A stretch of DNA of 64,000 nucleotides from Trichaptum fuscoviolaceum (GCA_910574455.1 CAJSYZ010000003.1:1550001-1614000); one strand, 5' to 3'. Shown: positions 40,516 to 52,800, numbered from the stretch's first letter. Numbers and translations: made by a program. The notes: generated by a model from the sequence alone, not told the origin.

Positions 40516-42423
40516 CAAGGGGATCCGATAAGTCCAAGTCGCAAGAGTCGGAGTCAGACTCGAGCTTCTCAAGAAGCTGTGTCAAGCTCGCGTGCTCGGT
40601 CTTACAAGGCTGTATGGGAGTCTTACTATCGGATTTGCGTCGCCTCTTGTAGCTGATGGCTATGTACGGCGCGGGGCGAGGTTCGTCGACCAACAGGCGT
40701 TGGAAATCTTCGTCGTATCCCACACACTTCAACACCCAGACGTCCAGTTTCTAAGGCTGGGTCAGCATTTTCGTTGCGTGCACTACAGAACGAATACGAT
40801 ATTCGAACCTCTTCACCACTATTGAATGCATCCGTGATATCTTGAACCGTTACTTGCGGTACCGTCGGATGAATCAAGAGCTCCCGTACCATCTGATTCT
40901 TGGCCACTTCGTAGCTCTTCCGCTCTCTTGCAGTACGTCCAAGCATGTCTCTCAGCTGGTTCCGCATATAGATCGAGGTTTTTGTCTGTATCGTTAATCT
41001 TGACCCAGCAGAATAGACATGTTGTATCCAAGATTCTCGCGCCTAGAATTTGTTATTTAATGCCTTCATGATCTTGATACTGCATGACATGCTCACCGCT
41101 CGCGGCACATCCATCCATTCAGCTATCGTCAGTGGCTTGGACCTCGTCATCTCGTATTCGCCCATGTACATCCATGTAATCGGTGCCAGACCTACTATCA
41201 CCTTATGGCGCCGTGCACTGTTCTCCAAGAACAACTCGTTGCACTCTCCTGAACTTGAGCGAAGCAGTAGTCCGTGTGCCCCAGGAAATTGTGGAGCATG
41301 CGGGTCTGAACTAAGCATCGGGCAAAGAAAATGTGTGTATCCGTGTTGATCAACGCGCGAATCCCTCGGACGATGCACCAAAGTGTGTGCGTTCCCACCA
41401 AATTTTGCAGAGATTTCGGTGCGCATTACAGTCTTTTCCTTCAAAGCTGTCGGTATTCTAGAGTCGACGGGAAATACCGGATCTTTGAGATGCTTTAATC
41501 GGGTGTACACTGCACTATCAGAGATCATGACGACTTCCTCGCGCAGTTTAGTTCTCTTTATACGTCGCTGGATACCATTGTCAGACATGCACCCGAAGAA
41601 AGAGCGAAGGAGCGCACATTAGTGAGTGCCTCCAGAAATGTCTCCTCCTCAAATCCGTGTCGACCGGGTGACGAGCTAGATTCACTATGTAAGGCGTGGA
41701 TCTCTCAAGTACAATGACTAACATGGACGAACTTTGTATCAGCGACTGTGTCGCTTTGGTCTGGTAGAGGATCACCCTCCATGGTTTCTTCACTTTCACT
41801 CGAAGCGGCGGACAGCGGGGAACTTGCCTCTAAAGTTCCTCGCTTCGGGGCTTGGCGCAGTGGCCTGGCTTTGGTACGGTTGAGGGGGGTTTTTATGGGC
41901 CTCGGTGGTGCTTGCTGAATTATTTCCAGAGACTGTACAGAGTCCGCAAACCTTGCTTGCTGAAGGAGTCCTTTGGGCTTGCTGGGAGTGCAAAGTTTGC
42001 GAGAAGTTGCTCTAGGCTTCGCATTTGTTGACGTTACGGACGGCTGTTATGCAGAAATGTGAATCTGCAAGAGAAGCAGTCATATTATACATACAAATCG
42101 CTGACCTGATCCTGCGTCGCCGATTTCACTGTACCCTGTTGCAGGTAAGAAACACAAGAGAGGGCCAAAAATTCAGCTGAGCTCACTTCGAAGACATCCT
42201 TGTTGTCTACCTCCTTTAACTCCCCGGGCTTGCTCTTATCCTCCTCAACCTCGTCTGTATTCAGATTTTTCAGATAGTCTTCCAGTATATCCCGGTCAGA
42301 AGATGCTCTCTTGAGTTCGAGTTCGAGAATCTGGATTCGCGCAGTTTTGGCCCGTAGTTGAGCCTTGAGCCTTTCATTCTCTGCATGCAACCGAGATACC
42401 TCTTGAGGTGCAGTCATGGTCAT
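40427..42423 (-). CDS. Hypothetical protein with DUF6697-like domain
   Basis: Multi-exon gene starting at ATG 42423 (MTMTAPQEVSRLHAENERLK) with a short coiled coil (ELKRASSDRDILEDYLKNL). A basic/Pro-rich linker follows (APPRPIKTPLNRTKARPLRQ). The central domain is read on exons 41588-41095 and 41040-40810: LKHLKDPVFPVDSRIPTAL, HGLLLRSSSGECNELFL, KVIVGLAPITWMYMGEYEM, SKPLTIAEWMDVPRA, joined in phase to ARESWIQHVYSAGSRL. The W-Y-MGEYE...LT..EW signature matches agaricomycete proteins annotated DUF6697, from memory only. The last exon encodes KLDVWVLKCVGYDEDFQRLL, then a basic tail ending RKKRLDWYYPR, stop at 40427. Possibly nuclear; function unknown. The gene converges with the ArAE gene across insert 1. 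Confidence 0.65.
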
Positions 42424-44397
42424 GGTCAACAGTATCGTCCCTCCCTGCAAATGTAGCACCCTCACTGACCCTGAGTCCTCAAATCTACATGTATCTCGGC
42501 ATTCCGGCTTTGCACCAGGTTATCTTTTCATTATGATTAGCTTCGTCGGCGCCGTCTAAACTTCTTCGCCATACGACGACCAACACCAATCTCGTACGCG
42601 TACTTTGTCTGGTGATGTGGCTTCGTCATCTCAGCGAACAAAATGGCCGACCGACACAGACAAGTCCGCTTTTGCCGGTGTCGGAAAGTCACTGCTGCTG
42701 CACATACCAGCACTGATGGAAGCGTTGGGCTTCTGTCAACTCTTGTTGAGGATGCGTGAGATTTGAGATGAAGATGAAGATGAAGATGGAGGTAGACGAC
42801 GAAGGCAAGGAGGTTGATTTGAATTCGAATTCGGGTGTGCTTCTATTGTTTGTAATATCATTGCACTTTTGTGTAGATTGCTATACATACAGTGCAGTGG
42901 TAATCGCGAATGATTTACTGAATCAACTGCGGCATCTCTGCAATCTGCTCCCGTACGTCCGCATCTCCCCTGAGTTTGTGCATGCGTCTCACCAACGACA
43001 GAGACTGACATAGTAGTGCCAAACGTTGACTGTGAGGCATCACGAAAAGTCGGTTAGGAGCGTCTGAGAAGAAGACGGACTGTTTAGAATTGAGGCGGGA
43101 AAGTGGGGAGGACGAGATCATTCATCGATGATGCAGAATATGTGTTTACATGTATTCGTGGAATCGAGCCGGCAGACGCATTGGCGGGAAATTTGGAAAT
43201 GGTGAGTTTAGATCATTTATCTCTCTTGACACCATGTTCTCAGAAGGCCTCACTGTCGATCCTGTAACAGGCACATACACTCTGGCTCTACCACCTGCAG
43301 ACACTTGTTGTCACCATCATCCACATCTCTTATATCACCGCATCCAAACAGAACTCCACGCTCGCGTATTCTTCTTCTCCTTCGCGACTTTCGGCGAAGC
43401 TGAAGTTGTCGTAATCCGTAAAGACCCATCTTGATCGTACAAGGCGACTTGGGAAAGCAAACGAAGTATGCACACGCTTCACATGCGGAAGAATACCAAA
43501 TTTTGGTGGCGGATTGGGTTGAGCGGCGTTGCTCGCACAGAGTGTGTTCGCGTTGGGGTTACAAGTGAATGCTTGTAGGTGCGGATGTCAACGCTGTGGA
43601 TCGGTGGCTCAGCTGCTGGAAAGCTTGTGAGGTGGCTTGGCGGGCCTGTCAGTGTGCGATGCATTGTGTGACGCTTAAGTGGCGAATTCGAGCATGGATG
43701 GCGGCGAAACATATGAAGAATATCGTGAATCTTACTAGCGTCCTAGTGAGCGACACAAAGACCACTTTGGCCATAAAATTCTGTGTCAATGGCGGGTTAT
43801 TGGCTGAGGGTATCAATGGGTCAGTTTCTTTTACAGCTTGTTTATTCTTGCGGTATGTTTACGAGCACATAGGAAGTGATCACATACACTAGCATCTTTG
43901 GCCATCTCATCAAGTTGTATTTGATACATGACTCCAAGGCTGAGATCATCAAATGATCTTCCCTCTCCTCGATCGCCTTCAACTCGTGATTGACCAGTAT
44001 CGTTGACAACCCGTGGGGAAATGCCAAGGTGAAGACAGGCAAAGTCTTTGATTACTCCTGTGGTACACAGCCCACAACTCTACTCTTTACCGCGCTCGAA
44101 TACCTCGCGATACTTCCGTCAGATTAGATGGCGTCTACCTCCTGCGAGCTCTCGAACCGAGAGATACTGTACTGGCGTGCAAACTCAATACTTGAGATGA
44201 TACATCCTTCGCCAACATCTCCGCACAACGAAAGAAAGCAACAGGGACCTCGAAGTACGTACTATACTTCGGGATGCGTTCCAGATGATTTCTAAATACG
44301 GAATGTCATCGTCAGAGAGATCTAGAAGTTACGGAACCATTCTTGCAACGACAAGATGTGTGACGAACTTAAAGCGGCTTCAATCAGTGGCTCTGGG
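42424..44397. other. Region without a supported gene
   Basis: About 2 kb upstream of the DUF6697-like gene and of HSP20. Contains a short GAAGAT microsatellite near 42769-42792 and scattered ORFs of up to 107 codons (42736-43011 -, 43150-43434 +, 43569-43892 +). None has a recognisable domain or consistent splice structure. Possibly a degenerate gene at 43.1-43.9 kb, not assignable. Confidence 0.35.
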
Positions 44398-44427
44398 TTC
44401 GAGAAATTTCCTCTGCAAGGGTATAAA
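44398..44427 (+). promoter_or_regulatory. Heat-shock element and TATA box of HSP20
   Basis: TTCGAGAAATTTC at 44398-44410 is three alternating, correctly spaced TTC/GAA units, a perfect minimal heat-shock element for trimeric HSF. TATAAA follows at 44422-44427, about 120 nt before the ATG. This is a direct sign of heat-shock control. Confidence 0.75.
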
Positions 44428-44548
44428 GCTGGTCCTACTCACAGCTATTATTCCTCAGAAAACCGAAAGCTAACGACTCAACGACAACCTTGAACACAAA
44501 GCGCTCACTTCTTCACAACTATCATTTCAAAGCACTTCACCTCTAACA

Positions 44549-45079
44549 ATGGCCCTTACTTCCTTCAACGAGCCCTTCTTCTCGTTCTCTGACGTGAACC
44601 GCCTCTTCGACGATGCCTTTAGCACGTTCGACTGGCCCACACAGCGTCGTAATCAGAACGGCGGTCAATTCGAGCGCTCGGGATCGAGGTCTTTCTCACC
44701 AAGGTATGTACATCACGACTAATTTCTAGTGACCGGTCAGTATGCTGACTCAATCTCCAGGATCGACGTCCATGAATCCACCGAGAACAACCTCATCACC
44801 ACGACCTTCGAGCTGCCTGGCTTGAAGAAGGAGGACGTGTCGATCGATCTCCAGAACAACCGACTCGTCGTCTCTGGCGAGGCCAACTTCTCCAATGAGA
44901 AGGAGGAGAACGGGTTTGTCGTCAAGGAGCGCCGGAGTGGCAAGTTCTCGCGTGCCGTTCCCGTCCCGCAGGGCACGAGACCCGAGGACATCAAGGCAGC
45001 GATGGAGAACGGTGTCTTGACTGTCACGTACCCGAAGACCAACCAGGAGCAGCAAGCGAAGCGTATCACAATCTCGTAA
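44549..45079 (+). CDS. Small heat-shock protein, HSP20 family
   Basis: Exons 44549-44703 and 44761-45079 join in phase (split AGG codon) to 157 aa. The N-terminal arm MALTSFNEPFFSFSDVNRLF is Phe-rich, as in fungal Hsp20 proteins. The alpha-crystallin domain spans about residues 52-150: IDVHESTENNLITTTFELPG, LKKEDVSIDLQNNRLVVSGE, and the terminal GVLTVTYPK motif. The C-terminal tail carries ITIS, an I-x-I-type anchor for oligomer assembly. ATP-independent holdase for unfolding proteins in the cytosol. A heat-shock element precedes it. It is an apparently intact host gene isolated between the two repeat-built inserts. Confidence 0.93.
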
Positions 45080-45359
45080 ACCCTTTCCCGAGCATTTACC
45101 CTTCTTTTCGGACATAACGGAAGTAGTGATGATTATATCGCATTTTACCGTGTATACAAAGCGCCTTTTAATTTAATAGTGTATAATAAATTGTATTGAT
45201 GTATGTAACAATTACAACCCGTTTGAGTCTATGTAGTATCGAAATGCCGCGATGAATGATTCAAAGTTGTGCCAATGAAGGGTTAACGTATGGCATCTGA
45301 TTCTTGGTTCTCGTTGCACTTGTTAGTAGAATATCTTAGAAGTCCCACCCATAACGGAG
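45080..45359. other. HSP20 3' region
   Basis: About 280 bp of AT-rich 3' UTR and spacer up to the start of the inverted R2 repeat. Nothing else seen. Confidence 0.4.
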
Positions 45360-46500
45360 ATATGGATGTTACTTGCTCTGGACGAGTCTATCGTTGCTCG
45401 GTCCAAGCGAATCACAGCATGGTCTGATAACTCCTGACTTGTCCAAGCGTGAGGCCGGGTGGCTGGCCATTAGGTGACGAGCCCGACAATTGGCTTCCTC
45501 CTCGACCTCGTGATCGCACCACACCCGTCCAGAACAAAACAACAGGCTCAAAGCGTTTGTTTGTTCGCAACAAATTCAAGCAGTATAAAGGAGTCGAAGG
45601 CTGGACGTAGTGACTCCACCTCCTCTTGACCTCCTACCTTCACCACTGTCGACTTCCAGCTACCGATTCACCTTTCTGCCCTTTTCCACCAAGGCCCCCT
45701 CCGACAGGTAGTCCAGCCACCGAGTCCTATCACTACTCTCGACATCGGTGTGCTCGCTCTTTCCTTGGGGCCCGTCCACAGCACTTCCTGGTTACTTCAG
45801 CCTCCGGGCACGTCGCGCTAGTACGCCGTCATGGTGGCAGCAATGCTGCCCTCTGCGCCGTGGAACGCGTGGCGGAAGACGGCCGTCGGTCCCCTGCATT
45901 AGGCAGGGCAACATACCCGAACGGCGGCCACCCCGTACTCCCGAGCCGCGTCTGCATGCCCGTTTTGTGGAAATGCAGAGTGCTGAACCTCCTGGGGGAA
46001 GCGGTCTCTGTGACGGGGAAACATGCTTGTTGAATTAGATGTAGATAGGTCTTCGGACGGTCGCTGGGACGGAGAGTTCGGCGGCCACCTCGTATGCCCA
46101 GGCCGCGTTTGCATGCCCGGCTATGCGGTGAAGCACTGGCTGCTTATCCCTCAACGGGAGGCGGTCTCTGCGGCGGGGAAACATGCGTAGAGTTAATGTT
46201 CCGGATGGCGGTGGCGCGAGTCCAATTCTTGCGCCGGGAGGTTTTCGCGTCTAGCAAGATCCAAACACGAGTCCAAACTTGGGTGCCGGTTATCCCTCCA
46301 AGGCTTGCGTGTTTTTCCCTCCCCATCCTGCCTTCGATGGCGCGAACTTTTTTTTTTGCGGGGACAAAGAAACAAAACCCACCACCGCATCTTATTCGTG
46401 TGATCTTGAGAAGTGGGTAACAACACGTCCAAGTAAGGCATGTGAGCGTCGTCTTCAGCAGTCTAAGGCCTTGGAATGGCCAATAATAATTCATTTACGT
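45360..46500 (-). repeat. R2, inverted copy of the GC-rich repeat
   Basis: Reverse complement of R1 and R3. It begins near CACCCATAACGGAG (45349-45362), continues with the shared GGACGGGTGTGGTGCGATCA block, and has a TATA box at 45584-45590 on the plus strand. It ends past the T-tract near 46350 and TCTTATTCGTGTGATCTTGA. Unlike R1 and R3 it lacks the ~280-bp tail that ends at AGTGC. A 135-codon plus-strand ORF (45626-46033) is partly shared with R3 but not R1. Confidence 0.7.
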
Positions 46501-47209
46501 CGATTCTGAGAAGTCTCATATCGGTATTGTTCCCGTTTCTTCGCGACCGACAATGAAGATATCGTGTCAGCTGATTGGTGCAGTGTAATGGCGGACTCGA
46601 TCTGGGCGGTCTCCGATTGCCAATGGAGCTTTGGTTGCTCACAGCCTGCGCGATCTCAGCGCACTAGTTTACAGAAATACGAATCGAAGTGTCGATCCAA
46701 CAAAAAACTTGCGTATTTGTGATGTTTTTGCTCTACATATAAATCAGCGTTAAGAGCCCGAGACCATGAATAGAGCTTACCTATTTCATCATGCACATAT
46801 GCTTGTCCGTGTCTACATGGCCACCTTCCACATAATCAACGAGATCTTTCGAGGTTTCGAGGTTTCCATCGGTGCTTCTAAGGAGGAACCGGTCCCTGAG
46901 CAGTGAAAGCTAGTGCACCCGCCTCGTTAAGTACGAGATTCATCTTCCTCGAAAGATCGGAATTTGATTCTGCCCGAAGATCGTCGTCGTTTATTCCTCT
47001 GCCTGATTCGCCAAGTAAATGATTCGAAGTGTCGTGTAGTACTGGTCTACACGAATAATATTAGCGACTACTTATCATTCCGATAAATGTGCGTGCTTAC
47101 TTTGCAAATGAGTAACTTTCGATCAAGTCCAGCTATTAAAAGTACGTGCCTGCACTGCAGCATCGAAGTTATCCTCCACTCGCTACTCCAAAATTGACCC
47201 TTGCATTTG
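46501..47209. repeat. Unit 4 spacer between R2 and X4
   Basis: The first ~60-200 bp (GTCTCATATCGGTATTGTTCCCG and following) are the reverse complement of 59460-59640 in unit 3, so unit 4 is a continuous inverted copy here. The rest is AT-rich with no gene supported. Confidence 0.5.
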
Positions 47210-48345
47210 GACAGTCACAGTAATTTTGTTGGATAGGTGAGCCGCAAACGCTCCAAAGCTCCCCAATGACAGCCAAAACAGAGCTGTTATGAGCACCCAA
47301 AGCCTATTGTCCAACGTTGATAGCGGTTCGTAAGTAAGCTCGCTAGATGAGCGTTCTGACCTGGCAGGCGCAGCAGACTACTATGAAGTTCAAGCTTGAA
47401 GCTGGATTGTTTTAGACCATAATACACGGACTCAGAGATGATGCAGCAAGTGGATTATTTGATGGAGAGGTATTGTTGCTGTAGTTGTAGGAAGAGTGTT
47501 TTGTTGTTGTCATTTCAATGAGACTTTTTGCCGAAGGCTGAGATCTAGACCTCAGACTCGGCTTCTTCCGAACAATGGATAGGACACCTCCGAGTCCACC
47601 CTCGCTCAAGAGGAGCAAGACTTTCACCAAGTTTCTTCAGCTTATAGTCTGAGTCTTCAAGGACCTCTGTTGGCCTGCGAACTGGGAAAGAAATGTCACC
47701 CACACCTCTTTCTTTGTCATGTATATGTTATCGGGAAACAAAACACGCTACCAACACGGATGCCCTGCTTGCCGTCTGACGCATTCTACGTGTAGACAGT
47801 ATTGTACTGAAAAAAACGCCTTGTAAGTTCTCAGTACACCTGCTGAAAACACTACATATTTTGTGACAAGACTGCCTTCGGATTGATTTAGATTATCGAT
47901 GCAGATGATTGAGTGGCTAGACCTGGGGGAATTCTGTGATGGGACATTCGCACAGGCTTGCATTCACAAGCAGAGAGCATGACCTGCTTGTCATTTGCTC
48001 GCCCTTGCTCTTGACGGCTATTTCTTCCACAGCACCTACCCCCCGGCTCCCGAGGATCGTAGACTACCGACTATGCAGGTAGCTGAAGCAACCTCGTACC
48101 CCCCAAATACGATTATTTATCCACATCTGGACGTTACTTTGTCCCGTAGTGGCTCAAAACACGAGGTTATCGAGCACACAGGCGAGTGTCACATATCACA
48201 AATTTTCTATACGTATCTGAGGCCGTTAGCTGTAAGAGAGGTTCCAATCACATTGTGTCGTTATGGGGCTAATTTGGCTCCGATAGAAATAGTGCGGTTC
48301 GAAGACCACAATATTGGAGACTACAAAAGCGACGAGAATCTTGCC

Positions 48346-49085
48346 ATAGGCTCGCAAGCCAGCCGTTAGTGTAGTGTTGTAGTAACGGCTGGTACGACTC
48401 AATCAGAAGTGGCCGAGTAACGTCAGAGCTCCTCCATATTTCCTAAAAAGTATTCTCCCTTTGAGGAAGGACCCTAAGCTGTGAGAAAGTAAGACAAAAC
48501 GAGTGCTAAAGTCACACGCGGTTTGCGCCGGTCATAGTCGCGTCGCGCGCCTATACGCGCCTCTTTTCCTACTACAACGTACCACGACGTCGTATTTATG
48601 TCAGAAACAATTATAGCAATGGCATCTGCATTTGTTAACAATGCTGAGGTGAATGCAACAGTCTTTCCGCTGCCCGTGCCTACGTCGAGCACAACATCCT
48701 GACCCTTCAAAATAGCTGCAGCTGAGTCTATTTGCCACCCGAAAGGGATGAATCCAAAAGCCAGTTGACCAAGCGACCTCAATGCGTCTCTATTGACTCT
48801 TATGTTCTTGTAGGGCCTCATAGTTTTAGGTAGTTAACAAGTAGCACAAAAATCTGTATGTATTCGCTATCTGATTCTAATACAAGTCGAATGTCAAAAA
48901 AAAAAAGGAGTGACCGGGACTCGGGAAGCCACCGGCAACCTAAGGACCCTGTGAAAATCTGCCACCATTAAGCTGAATAATCAGGCACATTGTGACCGAT
49001 GGGTCACAATGGCGTTACAGGCCTCCTTCTGATTGAGTCATACCAGTCGTTTCTATTTGACACAAACGACTGGTTTACGAGTCTA
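48346..49085. mobile_element. 740-bp terminal-inverted-repeat DNA transposon (non-autonomous)
   Basis: Flanked by an 8-bp direct repeat ATCTTGCC (48338-48345 and 49086-49093) that is single in the empty X1 site. The ends are ~75-bp imperfect inverted repeats: left TAGGCTCGCAAGCCAGCCGT, right (reverse complement) TAGACTCGTAAACCAGTCGT, continuing into the shared GACTCAATCAGAAG and GTAACG. Each end also folds on itself: CCAGCCGTTA with TAACGGCTGG on the left, ACCAGTCGTTT with AAACGACTGGT on the right. The 8-bp target duplication fits hAT-like and some other TIR superfamilies. No transposase is present; the interior carries a helicase fragment and a 12-A tract. Confidence 0.8.
48474..48821 (-). 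pseudogene. RecQ/DEAD-like helicase N-terminal fragment inside the TIR element
   Basis: 115-codon ORF starting MRPYKNIRVNRDALRSLG. It contains FGFIPFGWQIDSAAAILKGQ then DVVLDVGTGSGKTVAF, i.e. a Q-motif-like region and a Walker A motif (GTGSGKT) as in the RecQ-like superfamily 2 helicases expanded in agaricomycetes. The homology fades after IIVSDINT. DEAH box, motif III and the whole C-terminal half are absent. It looks like a captured or residual 5' gene piece without helicase activity. Confidence 0.7.
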
Positions 49086-49319
49086 ATCTTGCCAGGATAA
49101 CTCCGGAGTTCCTCTTCTTTGGCACTCTGCGCCATCGTTGTTGGCTAAATCCCCCAAACAGCTTCTCCCCATTGTGATATCGGATGGAACGAGGTTTTCT
49201 TGAGCTTATTACGGCACCTGGATTGCGAGGCTACATTCCTAGATCGCTCCTTGTGTTGAGATGACAAACATTGGGCGAGGAAAGCGTCAGGACGATACAT
49301 TGAAAATCAAATAATACAC

Positions 49320-49740
49320 AGGTTATTTTACTATAGCAAACAAATTAGAGACGAATTTAATTTGCCTGCGATGATCAGCACGGGGGTGGCCGATCGTCGG
49401 GCCTATCCATCGGTGCTCCAGCACTGTATTTCTGGCGTTGAATGTCGCCGTACTCATCCACCATTCTTCCCAACCGCTGAAGGGTAAGCAACAAGGTCGC
49501 GTCATTCCCATTCTTCATGTGCATAAGACGTACTGAGCGGAACTCGTGATCTTCATACGAGTGGATGTTCAGCCACAGGGCCCTCGCTGCTTGGTCGACC
49601 CTTCGCGATTTGGCCAGCTCGACCACCATGCGAAGGCATATCCTTACCTCATCATATCCACCTCGTATACGAGTCGGAAGTCCTTCGAGGTTAATCCAGC
49701 TTGATAACGTTGTCCCAAGTCTAAAGTTCGCCTTCATGTG
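49320..49740 (-). pseudogene. F4, truncated F gene copy
   Basis: Only the 3' part of F remains: ALWLNIHSYEDHEFRSVRLM, then RLGRMVDEYGDIQRQKYSAG and DRPDDRPP. An extra C in the CCCCC run (49382-49386, five bases where F1 has four) shifts the frame just before the normal terminus RADHRRQIKFVSNLFAIVK, which is still visible in another frame. The upstream sequence (LGTTLSSWINLEGLPTRIRG) does not match F. No full-length product possible. Confidence 0.7.
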
Positions 49741-49849
49741 GGCAGTGGTGTGTGAACAACGTGTCGTTGGGTCTGCTTGATGAACTCAAGACCTCTGCAG
49801 TTTCTATTGAGCTCTTCTGAGGCTGAGTAAGTGTACATCTCTCGATCAA

Positions 49850-52800
49850 TAGATTTCCATCGGCATAAAGCAGACTAATTTTTGAGGTACTCATAGTTAA
49901 AAGCAGAAAACGGGTGACTGCTTACGACTAAATCGGGTATCATATGTATGTCTGTTTATCCAAATCTGGCTGCTGGGCGCTTAAAGGGCCTTCAAGTTTA
50001 CGAATAGAATTCATCGGAACGAAGCCTGGAGCTCTGCTCTTCCATCTCTACTTCCACCATGTCAGGACGACTTTAAAATAAGGTATAATTCCATCGCTCT
50101 CTTCGATAACTTCATCTTACAAGAAGCAATATGAAGGAACGTTGAAGACAAGAATAGGCGCTGGTGCACGGCGCCACTTATCATTCATTATATCAAGCTT
50201 ACTATGTAGTACATATTTAGTCTTGTTTAATACGATGTGTTTTCATGTATGCACCATGAGGCTCAGCGCTAACTTGAACTCTGTCTTCTGTTTTTTACAT
50301 CATGTTCTATGTCAATGAGCACACTATATTAGTATATCCTTCACTCGTAATATTCCGAGGACCCCTCTTCCCCCTGGTCATAACTTGAGCTAGCTGGAAT
50401 GACTGATTATCTACGCTCCTGAGGATATGGCATGGATTGCATAAGAAACTGTCGAGAGTCGAGATTGAAGAAAACATATTTAAGGACCCCCTTGAATCCA
50501 AGCTTGTAGTTGAGCAAGCATTCCGAGTACGTCCACATCTATGTTAGCCTGAAAATACATCCCCATCACTTAACGAAACATGGCTTAACAAAATCAATAG
50601 AATAGATTTCACATGACCTAACAGCCTGACGCCAGCGGTCGTTCGCTTTTCGTCAATGTTATACTATCCATATACTAGTATATATTCAGGACTACAAAAT
50701 GTACACCATATATCTCCAACTCCATGTCAAAGCCTGCCAGTGGGACTGTGACATACAGTATTGATCAAACTTCTCTCACCACCTTCTACTGTTTTAAGCT
50801 CGAAAGTAGACTAGTCAATGTTGGTGTATGATATCCGCCAGCCATGATTAATGCAATGCAGTGTACCGAATGGTGGTAATTGGCCATAATTATTTAGATG
50901 GCATACTACACAATAGTGAGATTTATATTGTTTGCGGACGAGCAGCTCATGTTTGGCATCATCATGCAACCTTCCTTGTTTCACTCAATTAAAGCAATGT
51001 GTAACACTGTATTCAAGTCTCTTATCATCATTACATTTCAAAAACCAAACTATTGCAGAGATTCATGCACCGCATTCCGTGAGGAGCTCTGATCGGGGTA
51101 GCTCTTACTGAGGCTTATTCAAATCCCGAGGCCTGAGGACGTCATCCGCCACGTTCGATCGGCAGTTGTCGCATATGCTTGGATAATCTGTATAGTAATA
51201 TTCATTCACTGGCTATATATGCACTGGTAAGCATGGGCATCCATTCATATATTGACAATATAGTGTACCCTTCCGCAATAAAGTTCACAGTATCGCTTCG
51301 AATGTTTGATGAAGTCATCATCGTGTGCTCCACTAGAACGGCAAAACTGGTTGTCGCAATGCACCATAAAATCTTGATAAGATGTGTTGGCTGCATGCTG
51401 TGTGGGAGCGTAGTATAATTAGTCCAGATGTCCAATAGAGACATAAGTTAAACGTTTTACGGACCCCACACACCACGTAGCGAACAAAAAAGCTAACAGT
51501 GAAAGTCAGTTAACAACTGATTTCTCATGAGTGAACTTCACCATACTCACTACCGATGTTTACACATGACTAGGCTTTGAATGTATAGAACTGAGGGTGT
51601 TTCTGATGAAGATTGTACGACCATCCAACGTATTTATGCACGAGCATGAATGTTCTCGCCGTGCATGAGGAATAAAAATAGTGGCGTAGATGCTTGTTGA
51701 GGCTCTTTCATGGAAAGACAGCTTCGGCGAAGCTTTTGCCTATTCTGTTTCCGAGAAACGCCAAATATCAGCGGTAAGGAAAGATAACGAACGGGTTTGA
51801 TCGCTTACCACGCTTAGGCAGCCATAGCTCATTCACAGCCTCAGGAAGTGGTTTGTTCAGAGGCGGGTGGTTCAATTTCATGAGGCGAAGGTTGATTTCA
51901 GTTCGCTCGCCGTATCATAGAGGCACTGAAAGAAAGACATAGACTTGAACCTAAATGGAACATGCAAACTTGCATAAGAGCTGCGGCGGGAATCTAAGAT
52001 ATGAGAAATTCTATTTTGGATTTGTCGCCAGACAACAGACTCTGAAGAGACGCCGGCGGAAAGCGAAACAAATCGAAAGCAGATGCACAGAGATTCGGAT
52101 TTCAATGCCGTTGAAAGTGCAGAGACTGAATTGCGAAGTTAACACCAGTTCATGCAAACGTCCGGATCTTTAGCCTGCGAGAGCAAGTGTTTGTAGTAGG
52201 TAGTTTGTCGCCGACACTGTGTCTAGATCTCGAGATCTCAGTTGGTGGATAGTAGCCTTCTTTCAAGACGAGAACTGGGAGGCGGGGGTAGAAGGTGAGC
52301 TTTATGATGCTAATATAGTCCACCTCACCCGTAGAAAGGGGCGTGAGCCCATGCGTTGTCGTGGTTGAAGCTCTCGAATTATGGCACTGAGCTTGGCTTG
52401 TAATCTAACACATGCCCCGGACACGTTCTGCGATCAAGCAGAAAAGGCCACGCAAAGACAAAGGAAGGCACTCCTAGCCCCGCTCAGATCATACGCAACC
52501 GCCACGGGACCATTGGATAGCTGCATGTACAAGCCCATTATTAGGCTGGTGTTTAAAGACATGAGAGCCTTCTCAGTTCCTCCACCGCCTTGCGCGTCGC
52601 AAGAGATCAACTAGAGCGAAAATGGAACCGTAGGCGCATCGACCTTCATCAACATGCTTTGAATGCGTTTGAAGGAAGCTAATGAATTAAGTGACAGCTG
52701 GTTTGCTTTAGTAAAAATCGAAGAGTTTGAGTTGCCGGATGGACTGACCTCTTTATTGTTCACATCTCTTCCATCACCCAGTTCATCGCGTCATCCAGGA

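Larger units (their letters stand above)
47210..49230 (+). pseudogene. X4, copy of the X module interrupted by a TIR element
   Basis: Aligns with X2 and X3 (reverse strand) and X1. The readable order is VTHTSFFVMYMLSGNKTRYQ, HGCPACRLTHSTCRQYC, MIEWLDLGEFCDG, LPRIVDYRLC, SKHEVIEHTGECHISQIF, PITLCRYGANLAPI and FEDHNIGDYKSDENLA. The coding match is then broken at 48345 by a 740-bp insertion and resumes at 49086 (ATCTTGCCAGGATAACTCCGGAG). In-frame stops occur near 47980 and elsewhere. The Cys/His cluster suggests a zinc-binding segment (inference). Confidence 0.55.

Noticed and set aside
42769..42792. GAAGAT-type microsatellite
   Set aside because: Short and ordinary; no associated gene or element.
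45626..46033. 135-codon ORF in R2, with a counterpart in R3 (60092-60490)
   Set aside because: The R1 copy is frameshifted, composition is Pro/Arg/Ser-rich as expected for GC-rich DNA, and there is no domain. Treated as non-coding repeat, though coding cannot be fully excluded.
31400..49140. Possible protein-kinase identity of X (AWIAPELLPF in X2, AWITPEFLFF in X1)
   Set aside because: Resembles a kinase APE motif, but no HRD, DFG or glycine loop is found at suitable spacing. Too weak to name.
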